Below, piece by piece: positions 31,993-39,586 of a stretch of DNA of 48,268 bases (position 1 is its first letter; each line of letters begins with the position of its first letter). The notes under the pieces were generated by a model. That model had not been told where the DNA came from, did not search any database, and saw nothing but the letters and a program-made list of their open reading frames with translations. The translations under genes were made by a program, and so were the position numbers. Source of the DNA: a virus; the IMG/VR virus record IMGVR_UViG_3300025141_000164, positions 1-48,268 of that record; one strand, 5' to 3'.

Positions 31993-34157
31993 TTAGGGGC
32001 ACTCCTCAACGTGTCCGTCTTGGGCACCTCGTCAAAGGCGAGCCCCAAGAACTCCCATGAAACAGTATTCGTAAGCTTGAGACGGAAGACTTCAGCGGAA
32101 GGGGCATGAATATCTACCCGAGTCCAATAAGGGCGGCGGCTCTTCCAGGTAAGGGGGTCTCCGGAAGAGTCCAACTCTCCCCATTTAGCTACATCCCAAA
32201 AAGGGGGGATATCATCTGTAGGGTGGAGAGTAGCTGTCGTTGTTTGAACGATTCCGGCTCTCCAGTCCCGCTCTACTTCTACAGTAAGTGTGCCTGAGCC
32301 TGCTTCGCGGAGCCACAAATAAACCGTCATGGGGGACCCCCGCCCCTCCGAGCGGAGAACTCGCATCCAGGATGTCTGGATGATTGAAGCCCGTGCTTGG
32401 GGTTCCCAAGATTGAACTTGGTGGTCGAGAAGCCATACTCCGTCATTGAAAGGCTGTCCGCTCTTTTGGGCCTCTCCCACTGCGAGCATGTATGATCGGT
32501 GGTCCTGAGTAACGCAAACGGCAGAAGCCATAACATCTGTCCGTCGAGTCCAGCCCTCACCGTCGTATTCCCAACAGACATTATTCTTCCGGGAACCGTT
32601 TGTTGGAACCCAGCAACGGTATTTCTGTTCCCGAACATCGAACGCGGCTGTCGCTTGGATAGTTCGTGCAGTATTGAATTCCGCGACCTCTTTATGAATA
32701 ACCTGGGAGATTAGCTGGATTGCGCCCTCTTTATAGGCATAAAAACCCTCTTTCCCTAACCAAATAGCCGCCCCGGAAGGCGTCATTGATATAGAAGAGG
32801 GAGCGACACACCCAATCCGAGGGTGAATCGTTTTCGATTGAAAACCCTCTCCGCCGTAGGAGACCGACACCAAGAAAGTAGAGGTATTCGTAAACGCGAG
32901 AAGACCGTCTGGGACCTGAAGCATTCCCGTAATCGCTGCGCCTCGGGGGTCAGGATAGATCTCTTCATTCTCCAGGAATGTCCCCCACCGTCCGGGCATC
33001 GTAGGGTGAATTTTCCCCGGCTCATCAGCGAAGTTCGCTGCCCAGCCCCGGCCAAAGGCGAGGGTATAGAGCTTAAAGGGAGACACAGCTACTACCTCTT
33101 TGGGCTGGAGGATGAGCGTATCGTCTGGAATATTATCCGGAAATGTCGTAGTAATGTTGTCTGGAATAGAGGTAAATCCAAGCTGGACAGTAACGTCTGG
33201 GGCAGTAGCATTCAGGGGAGACCTACCCACAATCCCAGCAGGCACCCGAAACATTTCTACAGTGCCCGAGTTGAGGGTGTCTTTTGTTCGACAGAAAACT
33301 CTCCCCACCGTCCCATCAGGTCCTGGCTCTATCCCCTCCCAAAAAAGCAAATATCTTTTATCCTCAATCTCAGTCAAGGAGGGGGAACTGGGAGTGGCTA
33401 CCGCTGCCGATCTGCCCGAAAGGGGAGAGAGATTACCCCAAATATCAATCCACTGATATGCCCCATACCAGGCTCCCGCAGAAAGCCTTCCCCGATCAGA
33501 AGTTACGATTGAATCAAGGCTCACAGAACCAATTCGAGCAAATCCGGCTTTTGACCCCGCAACCCCCCCTGGAATCCCAATCGCGCCTCGGTGGTCGTAC
33601 TCCCTATCCCCTTTCGTAGTAGGCCCGTGGCCAACAGGAGCGCCGGGGGCACTCGTATAGCCCAGGGGAAGAATCGTGCGTCCATCATAGAAGTAAGGGC
33701 GGGCGTTATCTCCGGAGGGAATGATGACTACGCCTGTAGGGGTAGACTCAAACTGAGTGGGGAATCGGGGTCGATCATCAGCACCAAACTCTGCTTTGAT
33801 GTCTGAAGCGCCTACTGGAGCGATTAGATTACGCCAGACTGTTCCGCCGCCGCCAGGACCCGCGTTCCAGCCTTCGAACACTTTTAGGGTGTCTGCTTCT
33901 TGAACAAGAAGGATCTCACGGCTGAGGTCTTCCCCAACTACTGCATGGAAGATTCCATAAAGAGTTGCGTAGAGAGGACCCCCGGTAGAATACTCAGGAA
34001 CATATGGAAGGGGGCCCCAGACAGACCGGAGCGTCCCCTCCATCGTTAAGTACATGTTCTCAATCTTGGACCCGATTTCTTCGGGAACAATGAGGTCACC
34101 AGACTCAACGCGGATAGGGAGCGTATTCGATTTTATTCTAAGCCGAGTAGAGGCCAT
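31989..34157 (-). CDS. Nozzle-like tail protein (T7 gp12 / P22 gp10-like role)
   Basis: A 722-residue protein made of repeated beta blades: the middle has LLAFTNTSTFLVSVSYGGEG, IGCVAPSSISMTPSG, AAIWLGKEGFYAYKEG and VCWEYDGEGW. This pattern of short strands with W/Y/G turns fits a beta-propeller, as in podovirus tail-nozzle and DNA-stabilising proteins. Its position, two genes downstream of the adaptor-like gene, agrees. An SD-containing GGAGCA sits between TTGG and CCAA just before the ATG. The role is inferred from fold pattern and order. Confidence 0.6.
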   Translation of the reverse strand: MASTRLRIKSNTLPIRVESGDLIVPEEIGSKIENMYLTMEGTLRSVWGPLPYVPEYSTGGPLYATLYGIFHAVVGEDLSREILLVQEADTLKVFEGWNAGPGGGGTVWRNLIAPVGASDIKAEFGADDRPRFPTQFESTPTGVVIIPSGDNARPYFYDGRTILPLGYTSAPGAPVGHGPTTKGDREYDHRGAIGIPGGVAGSKAGFARIGSVSLDSIVTSDRGRLSAGAWYGAYQWIDIWGNLSPLSGRSAAVATPSSPSLTEIEDKRYLLFWEGIEPGPDGTVGRVFCRTKDTLNSGTVEMFRVPAGIVGRSPLNATAPDVTVQLGFTSIPDNITTTFPDNIPDDTLILQPKEVVAVSPFKLYTLAFGRGWAANFADEPGKIHPTMPGRWGTFLENEEIYPDPRGAAITGMLQVPDGLLAFTNTSTFLVSVSYGGEGFQSKTIHPRIGCVAPSSISMTPSGAAIWLGKEGFYAYKEGAIQLISQVIHKEVAEFNTARTIQATAAFDVREQKYRCWVPTNGSRKNNVCWEYDGEGWTRRTDVMASAVCVTQDHRSYMLAVGEAQKSGQPFNDGVWLLDHQVQSWEPQARASIIQTSWMRVLRSEGRGSPMTVYLWLREAGSGTLTVEVERDWRAGIVQTTTATLHPTDDIPPFWDVAKWGELDSSGDPLTWKSRRPYWTRVDIHAPSAEVFRLKLTNTVSWEFLGLAFDEVPKTDTLRSAPK

Positions 34158-34174
34158 TGGTGCTCCCCAACCGG

Positions 34175-34492
34175 CTATTTCGCTTCAACGATCTTTTTCG
34201 GATTTTTCTTAGACTTCGTAGGGGTTTTCGGCGCGTTTGCCATTTTCATGTCTTCGGCGTCTTTTCCCGGGTACCAGATCATCTTCCAGGAACTCAACTC
34301 TTCTCCGATCTCTTCGAATCGCTCAAAGGTGATTCCGAGGCGACGAAAGAGCCCAGTGGTGGTGCCGCGCTCATTTACAACACGGGCAAGACAAACCATC
34401 TGCTCGGTTCCGCCGATTGGGCGCTCCCTCTCGTAAATGGCTCCTGTGATAATCTTTGGGGGATCTATTTTCGTATCGTCTGTATCCAACAT
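34175..34492 (-). CDS. Uncharacterised 105-residue protein between adaptor and nozzle genes
   Basis: A compact N-terminal alpha/beta segment (IITGAIYERERPIGG, MVCLARVVNERG) is followed by a helix and a Lys/Pro/Thr-rich basic tail. The ribosome site AGGAG is present. Its place between two tail genes suggests a small tail or assembly protein, without family evidence. Confidence 0.6.
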   Translation of the reverse strand: MLDTDDTKIDPPKIITGAIYERERPIGGTEQMVCLARVVNERGTTTGLFRRLGITFERFEEIGEELSSWKMIWYPGKDAEDMKMANAPKTPTKSKKNPKKIVEAK

Positions 34493-34503
34493 GCTGGGCT
34501 CTC

Positions 34504-36072
34504 CTATGAGGTCGGAAGGTTATACCAACGACGCCAGGCTCGGCGCGTATTGGTGATTTTACCAGCCCGAGCAGGCTTCTTCATAAGAAGTTGTCCGGGA
34601 TAGCGTAAGTCTCCATAACGCTTTGTCAGCGTAAAGAGGAGGTCCTTGTATCGAATAAGGGCTCGATCAGCGAGGTCGATATTCCCCTGTGCCTCGTAAA
34701 GGGCAGCGATTGCCCGATAAAGAACGAGGCTCATTGCGTCTGGGTGGACGAGAGGGGCATCGCTATCGTCTTTTAGCGCAGGAGGGCGACGGATACAGCG
34801 GATGTCTACTTCGTAACGGCGATTAGGACGAGGATACATCCGAAGTGCCTGGTACCCGTTTACTTCTCGAAGTCGTCGATGATAGTCCGGGAGGATTTGT
34901 CCATTGTCTACAAAAGTCGTAGTAAACCCATCGACCTCTGCCATTAGAACGAATGCGTCCGGAGTCTCCTGCTCAACCGCTCCCGTTAGCTGCTGAGGGA
35001 TTGCTCCATAATTTACCGCATCGACTGTGACCCGCCGTCGATAGATCCGTTTTCGCCAGCCAGAATGGTGGTAACGACGGTCAGCATTTCGACCGAATCC
35101 CTGCATGTAATCGATATCCGGAGTGATGATATTTATCAGTGCTCCATTGTAAACTACGGGGTCCTCAGCCCGATTGCTGGTCGTGACTGAGAGAGTAGGA
35201 CTCGGCGCAGATTCCCAAAGAGGCTCCAATCGAGAGGGAGTAGTTTGGGCTGCGCTATAGGGCCCCTCTGGGCCGAAGTCTCGGAAATCTCCGTCTCGAT
35301 GTCCCCAGCAATAGGTGAAGCAGTATTCAAATTGCCCGGCGGGTTCTGGTCCAACCCAGGAGTTTGCTCCACCATAAGAGGAAGTAGGCGCTTTCGTGGG
35401 ACTCTCGATCTGTTTGTGGGGGCGACGAAAGGCAGCGCGTGGAGTGCCTTGGGCGATTTGGCTGGGAGTATCTGCAAACGACAGATTCTCTGCCTCTAAC
35501 TGCCCAAGAATCTCCAAGGGCCATGCCTGGTTATTCTCGAATAACTTGAGGGAGGTGACCTCTTGAACGTCATCTGGGAGGTAATAGTCCTCCGTATAGA
35601 TACGCCAGTCCATTAGGGTATCTGTCAGATTATTCCAGGGTCTATAAAGTGTAATGTACTGGACATGTGTATCTGTCCAAATATCTCGGATTCTTCTACG
35701 ATGTTGGACTCCGTTTGGGTCTGTCACGAGGAGCATCCGTCCTCTGCTCGTGCCCGTAGTGTCCCAAGGAGTAAGACCTCCAGTCGTAGTGGGGAGATCG
35801 CGTTGGAGAACCCAAGCGTCTAAGGGAACACGGGAGATCGTATCAGCAGCGGACGCGGGGTTCAAGTCTTGAATCGCATCCGTATCTGGGGTGTCGTCCG
35901 CCTGTGTGACAAAACCCAACCGACTCTCAAAGAAGAGGAAAGGGGCTTCTTGGGCAATCTGGGAATATGCCCGATTGATAAACCGATTAGCCCGGTCAAT
36001 CGCATCTTGGGATTGTTTAGGAGCCCAGTCAGCCTGGGAAAACATGGCCGTTCTGATTTCTCCAAGATTCAT
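34504..36072 (-). CDS. Head-tail adaptor-like protein (podovirus type)
   Basis: A 522-residue protein. The N-terminus MNLGEIR...AIDRANRFINRAYSQIAQEAPFLFFE is the helical signature of phage adaptor proteins that follow the capsid genes. The C-terminus returns to helices (AMSLVLYRAIAALYEAQG, DLADRALIRYKDLL), also seen in adaptors. A beta-rich insertion of about 250 residues lies between, making it longer than T7 gp11-like adaptors. It would join portal to nozzle. Confidence 0.6.
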   Translation of the reverse strand: MNLGEIRTAMFSQADWAPKQSQDAIDRANRFINRAYSQIAQEAPFLFFESRLGFVTQADDTPDTDAIQDLNPASAADTISRVPLDAWVLQRDLPTTTGGLTPWDTTGTSRGRMLLVTDPNGVQHRRRIRDIWTDTHVQYITLYRPWNNLTDTLMDWRIYTEDYYLPDDVQEVTSLKLFENNQAWPLEILGQLEAENLSFADTPSQIAQGTPRAAFRRPHKQIESPTKAPTSSYGGANSWVGPEPAGQFEYCFTYCWGHRDGDFRDFGPEGPYSAAQTTPSRLEPLWESAPSPTLSVTTSNRAEDPVVYNGALINIITPDIDYMQGFGRNADRRYHHSGWRKRIYRRRVTVDAVNYGAIPQQLTGAVEQETPDAFVLMAEVDGFTTTFVDNGQILPDYHRRLREVNGYQALRMYPRPNRRYEVDIRCIRRPPALKDDSDAPLVHPDAMSLVLYRAIAALYEAQGNIDLADRALIRYKDLLFTLTKRYGDLRYPGQLLMKKPARAGKITNTRRAWRRWYNLPTS

Positions 36073-36145
36073 GGCGCACTCCTACAAGGGTAAGCACCCC
36101 CCCGAAAGGGGGTGCCACCTTTAGTTTACTACAGATTCAGCCGGA
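36073..36145 (-). terminator. Hairpin after the capsid-decoration block
   Basis: GCACCCCC (minus 36115-36108) and GGGGGTGC (36101-36094) close a six-base loop. No T tract follows, so it is likelier a partial terminator or mRNA-stabilising end after the abundantly made capsid and decoration proteins. It leads directly to the ribosome site of the adaptor gene. Confidence 0.5.
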
Positions 36146-36667
36146 TCAGGTTCCGCCGCAATCAATCCAGCAGGTCGATTGCGCAGTAGCGAGTCCAGTC
36201 ACCGAACACCAGGCGATAATACAGCCTGGGGCGACGTTACCCGCAGCGAAATCGAGTCCGCGACCGAGGTTACCACCACCGGCACCGCCGGGAGTGACAG
36301 CTCGATCTGCTCCGATTGGAGCACTTCCTGCTCGGATATTCCCACGACCTTTGGTCAAGATAAATCCGAAGCCATTGTCTCCAATAGCGTGCTGGGCAAC
36401 ACCGACAATACCTGCCTTTTGGACAAGAGTAGCGACTGCTGTGGGTTGGACCTCCGTCTGGGCGGCTGCGTTGACGAGTTGGCAGATTTCTCCCACTCCC
36501 AAAGCGCCAGCGGCTTTGACGTAGGTCCAAATCTGATCACCATTATTCGCAGTAGGAACGACCAACTGGAACCCCAGAGGAGCCAATTGAGACGCATCGT
36601 CCAGACCGGCTCCGCTCTCGTTTGTGACTGTGTCGTAAGCAACACCAGCCGCAGTTGTAATAGCCAT
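36146..36667 (-). CDS. Capsid decoration-like protein
   Basis: A 173-residue beta-rich protein located directly after the major capsid gene. It has Gly/Ala-rich strands (QIWTYVKAAGALGVGE, KAGIVGVAQHAIGDNGFGF) and ends with several Cys (PGCIIAWCSVTG, CWIDCGG). Position and composition fit a head decoration or minor capsid protein. Codon choice is biased towards C- and T-ending codons, as in the capsid gene, consistent with high expression. Its TAAGG ribosome site lies in a six-pair hairpin loop. Confidence 0.65.
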   Translation of the reverse strand: MAITTAAGVAYDTVTNESGAGLDDASQLAPLGFQLVVPTANNGDQIWTYVKAAGALGVGEICQLVNAAAQTEVQPTAVATLVQKAGIVGVAQHAIGDNGFGFILTKGRGNIRAGSAPIGADRAVTPGGAGGGNLGRGLDFAAGNVAPGCIIAWCSVTGLATAQSTCWIDCGGT

Positions 36668-36687
36668 GATAAGTCTCCTTAAGACTT
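36665..36687 (-). promoter_or_regulatory. Ribosome-site hairpin of the decoration gene
   Basis: On the minus strand AAGTCT (36687-36682) pairs with AGACTT (36676-36671) around loop TAAGG, so the AAGGAG ribosome site begins in the loop. The ATG follows after three bases. This is the clearest of several similar arrangements in front of late genes. Confidence 0.55.
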
Positions 36688-36694
36688 TAGAAGT

Positions 36695-37780
36695 TTATGG
36701 GGTTCCGCCACCGGTAACAACACCGTTAGCGCGAAGTTGGTCACAGTACATACCCATGTTGAGGACGTACTCATAACGCCACATGTCTTGCTCAGGAATC
36801 CGGATAGGGCCACGAATAGCGAAATCGCCTTTCGTTTCCATGCCAGAATCATGTCCAAGCGTGTACATGTGCCAAGTGTCAGTCTTCATCATGTAGATGA
36901 CGCCATTAGCGGAGCCACCAGTGGTGAAGTTAGCGGCACCGTCAGTGATCGATTGCTCCAAGAAGAAGTCTGCTTCGAGGAATGGAATTCCTTGACGCAT
37001 AGCCTTGGGAGCTTTGTCGCCTTCGACGCGCATAACACGGACCTGATCATCAAGATCATCGATGTAGTTGAGGTACGAAGCCTCATCACCGAGGAGCAGA
37101 TCAACAGGGCCGCTGGCCTTCGAGCCTTGACGGCTGGCAGCATAGTAAGTCTGACGCATCGTCGCACGACCATCGGTCGCGAAAGATGAGATTTGACCAT
37201 ACTGGTTGTACCAACCAGAAGGACCACCCGCACCGGCTTTAGCAATACCAAATACGGTATCGGTCTGAGCGGCAGGAGCAGCATACTCGAACACGCCATC
37301 GCGGTTCGTGCCTTGGGGATTATAGGTTTGATCACCGTTCAAGGTGAGGAAACCGCCAACACCTGTGGTGGAGTTACCAGAGGCCATTTGACCTGCGATA
37401 CGCTCGTGGAAGTCGGACAGAGCCAACTCTGGATAACGCTTAATGATTTTGGCGAGATCGTTCTCACCATTAGCTTCAGCGAGATCCTTGCCGGGAACGT
37501 CAAATGCATAAATCATACGAGGAGCATAAGCATCACCTCGTTGAGCATTTTGACGGCGTCCGCCGGCAATGATTTCTGAGCCTGTCAGAACCTGGGTAAC
37601 GGTTCCTGGGCCGTCTGAGACGACGACAAACTCTCGGTAAGGGCCTTTTAAGGTTGCTCGATCCGTATTTCCCCGCTTGAGGACCCGCTCCATGAGCGGA
37701 TGCCAGAGGGTAAATAGTTCCGAGTAACCGGGGGCCAGATCTTGCAACGCGGTTGCGACTACATCAGGGCTAATTGCCAT
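36695..37780 (-). CDS. Major capsid protein
   Basis: A 361-residue protein of the HK97-like major capsid class, judged by length, order (directly after scaffold, before decoration) and layout: an N-terminal helix (MERVLKRGNTDRATLKG), a Gly-rich middle, a long spine-like helix (DEASYLNYIDDLDDQVRVMRVE) and C-terminal strands (NGVIYMMKTDTWHMYTLG). Codon use is strongly biased, as expected for the most abundant virion protein. A four-pair hairpin CTGA/TCAG with loop GGAT carries the ribosome site just upstream of the ATG. The family was not confirmed by search. Confidence 0.8.
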   Translation of the reverse strand: MAISPDVVATALQDLAPGYSELFTLWHPLMERVLKRGNTDRATLKGPYREFVVVSDGPGTVTQVLTGSEIIAGGRRQNAQRGDAYAPRMIYAFDVPGKDLAEANGENDLAKIIKRYPELALSDFHERIAGQMASGNSTTGVGGFLTLNGDQTYNPQGTNRDGVFEYAAPAAQTDTVFGIAKAGAGGPSGWYNQYGQISSFATDGRATMRQTYYAASRQGSKASGPVDLLLGDEASYLNYIDDLDDQVRVMRVEGDKAPKAMRQGIPFLEADFFLEQSITDGAANFTTGGSANGVIYMMKTDTWHMYTLGHDSGMETKGDFAIRGPIRIPEQDMWRYEYVLNMGMYCDQLRANGVVTGGGTP

Positions 37781-37806
37781 TTTTCTGAATCCTCAGTGGT
37801 GTGAAA

Positions 37807-37819
37807 GGGGGAAACCCCC
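37807..37819 (-). promoter_or_regulatory. Hairpin between scaffold and capsid genes
   Basis: On the minus strand GGGGG and CCCCC close a TTT loop, followed by TTTC. It lies 27 bases before the capsid ATG. It may be an RNA-processing or weak termination site that sets the ratio of scaffold to capsid. Confidence 0.45.
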
Positions 37820-37825
37820 GGCTTG

Positions 37826-38722
37826 CTATCTGCCCCCACCATGAACCCGAAGGGCCCGGCGAGCAGCGAGATTTCTCAAATCGTCTAATGAATGCGCGTC
37901 ACCCATGCCACCTTTTGCAACCCGAGGGCTGGAAGAGGTAGTTGCGCCGTTGGTGATTTTCGCACCTTGGCGTGGGCGCTTCGCTTTCGCCACAGCTTTG
38001 GCCTTAATTTGGGCGGCCTTGACTTCTTTGGGGGAAGGCTGTGATTGGACTTCTTCGAGTTGAGCATGTGCCTTGGCCAACTTGAGTGCGTAAACGTCAG
38101 AAACACCATCTTTCTTCGCTTCGAAGGCGATGGCTTGGGCCCCTTCAGGGAGCCCGAGGAGTTCAGCGGCGATGTATCCATCCCAGCGTCCTCCATAGTT
38201 ATTCTCTTCATCGATAAGATCAATAAGGACCGAGAGCTTCTCGGAGTCTTTTGAAAGCTCTTCGTGGTCTTTCCAAAAACGATCTACATAATCGCCTGCG
38301 GAACTGTCCAGAAATCCATCATACTCTTTCTGGAGAGTCTCAAACTCTGTATTCCGGGCCTCATGCTGCTTCTGGAGAGCCTCATATTTATCCAAGGATT
38401 CTTTAATCCGAGGATCTTCCTCTTCGCTCAACATAGCAGCATACATTGAACGGAGAGAGTCAAGCTCTTCTTCTCGGTCTTTGTATCCGTCTTCAAAGTG
38501 TTGGGATAAACGAGAGTAGGCGTCTTGGTGTTCTTCGGGAATTTCAGAAGATCCATCCCAGGAAGACCATGCGAAGGCTGGAGCCTCAGAAGTCTGTGTG
38601 GGAGCGGGGCTCGCTTCCGTGGGTGCGGGCGCAGAAACGGGAGCAGAAACCGCCGCAACAGGAGCAGGCGCTGGGGCAGACGCTGGGGCAGCGTAGCCTA
38701 CGCTGGCAACTTCTACGCTCAC
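37826..38722 (-). CDS. Scaffolding protein
   Basis: A 298-residue protein. Residues 1-50 are Ala/Pro-rich and probably disordered, 60-190 form an acidic coiled-coil-like region (EELDSLRSMYAAMLSEEE, YEALQKQHEARNTEFETLQKEY written in parts), and the C-terminus is basic (AKAVAKAKRPRQ). An acidic helical body with a basic C-terminus that binds capsid is the standard layout of phage scaffolds. It directly precedes the major capsid gene. It overlaps the acidic 116-residue gene by four bases. Confidence 0.75.
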   Translation of the reverse strand: MSVEVASVGYAAPASAPAPAPVAAVSAPVSAPAPTEASPAPTQTSEAPAFAWSSWDGSSEIPEEHQDAYSRLSQHFEDGYKDREEELDSLRSMYAAMLSEEEDPRIKESLDKYEALQKQHEARNTEFETLQKEYDGFLDSSAGDYVDRFWKDHEELSKDSEKLSVLIDLIDEENNYGGRWDGYIAAELLGLPEGAQAIAFEAKKDGVSDVYALKLAKAHAQLEEVQSQPSPKEVKAAQIKAKAVAKAKRPRQGAKITNGATTSSSPRVAKGGMGDAHSLDDLRNLAARRALRVHGGGR

Positions 38723-39069
38723 TTCTCTCTCCCGAGCATAGGACCAAGTTTCTCGACTACAGAAGTACGAAGACCAACAAGATCAGGAGGGCCTTCCATT
38801 TCTCCCTCTTCTGCTCCGGCTTCTCCCGTAGAGACAAGCTCATAGCCATATTCTTGGAACCAATCCATCAAAGCTTGAGGGTCTGCGCCGTGCTCGTCAA
38901 GAGCAGCGCTGAGGGCATCAAGGGGAGATTCAAACTCAGCGGCAAGCTCTTCTCCTGCTTCCTCTTCTACGCCCTCTTCTAATCCCTCATCAAACTCTTC
39001 TTCCGCCACATCCCCTTCCAGATCAATTTCTTCTTCTTCAGCAAAGGGATTTTTATTCTCGTCTTGCAT
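38719..39069 (-). CDS. Very acidic small head-assembly-region protein
   Basis: A 116-residue protein with about 30 percent Glu and Asp, concentrated in the first half (FAEEEEIDLEGDVAEEEFDE). The C-terminal half is helical. It sits just upstream of scaffold, so it might be a scaffold accessory or a DNA mimic. No family is recognised. Loop AATAAAG between two GATC sequences carries part of its ribosome site. Confidence 0.6.
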   Translation of the reverse strand: MQDENKNPFAEEEEIDLEGDVAEEEFDEGLEEGVEEEAGEELAAEFESPLDALSAALDEHGADPQALMDWFQEYGYELVSTGEAGAEEGEMEGPPDLVGLRTSVVEKLGPMLGREK

Positions 39070-39160
39070 GTTGGATCCTTTATTGATCTCTACCTTGGGA
39101 GAGGGTGACTCGTCAAGGCAAGTCTATAGCATTCTGAGACTTTTGCCCAGGGAAGTAAAG
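39070..39160 (-). promoter_or_regulatory. Gap upstream of the head-assembly genes, possible promoter
   Basis: On the minus strand TTGACG is followed 18 bases later by TAGAGA, a weak promoter-like pair, about 60 bases upstream of the acidic protein gene. No terminator is seen after the zinc-ribbon gene. An internal promoter here would boost scaffold and capsid expression; the support is slight. Confidence 0.25.
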
Positions 39161-39586
39161 TTAGATTTGTATTTTTCTATCACCGAGGGATAAAGCCTTT
39201 CGGTGTGCGATCTCTTTGCGTTGGTGCTTTTTGCGGTCTTCATGGTCTCGAAAACCCTGTTTTCGGGCAGTCGCATCGACCTGATTCCGGACTTGATCTC
39301 GGTGCTCTTTGAATGAAGAATCATTCGCGCTGACGAGCCGACGGTCTTTCCTCCGGGCAAAGTACGCTTTCTGCTCTTCAGGAGAAGAGAAGGTTTGTCC
39401 AATCTGGTCTATTTTTAGAGAAGAGGAGACCCTTGGACCGATGAACGCGGGGGCATTCCGGATAACCGTAGCAGCCTTTGTCTTGCAATAAGGGCAAGAA
39501 AGGCCACCGAGATTTAGGTACTCAGTCGCCCGCATAACTTCTTCGAACTCTCCGCAGGCCGCACATCGCCCAGTATAAGTAGGCAT
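39161..39586 (-). CDS. Zinc-ribbon protein, FmdB-like
   Basis: A 141-residue protein starting MPTYTGRCAACGEFEEV, with a second pair SCPYCKTK (C8, C11, C31, C34), as in FmdB-type zinc ribbons. A long, very basic C-terminal part rich in Arg, Lys, His and Gln follows, perhaps binding nucleic acid or the prohead. It overlaps the portal stop by one base. It is the second FmdB-like protein in the window. Confidence 0.75.
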   Translation of the reverse strand: MPTYTGRCAACGEFEEVMRATEYLNLGGLSCPYCKTKAATVIRNAPAFIGPRVSSSLKIDQIGQTFSSPEEQKAYFARRKDRRLVSANDSSFKEHRDQVRNQVDATARKQGFRDHEDRKKHQRKEIAHRKALSLGDRKIQI

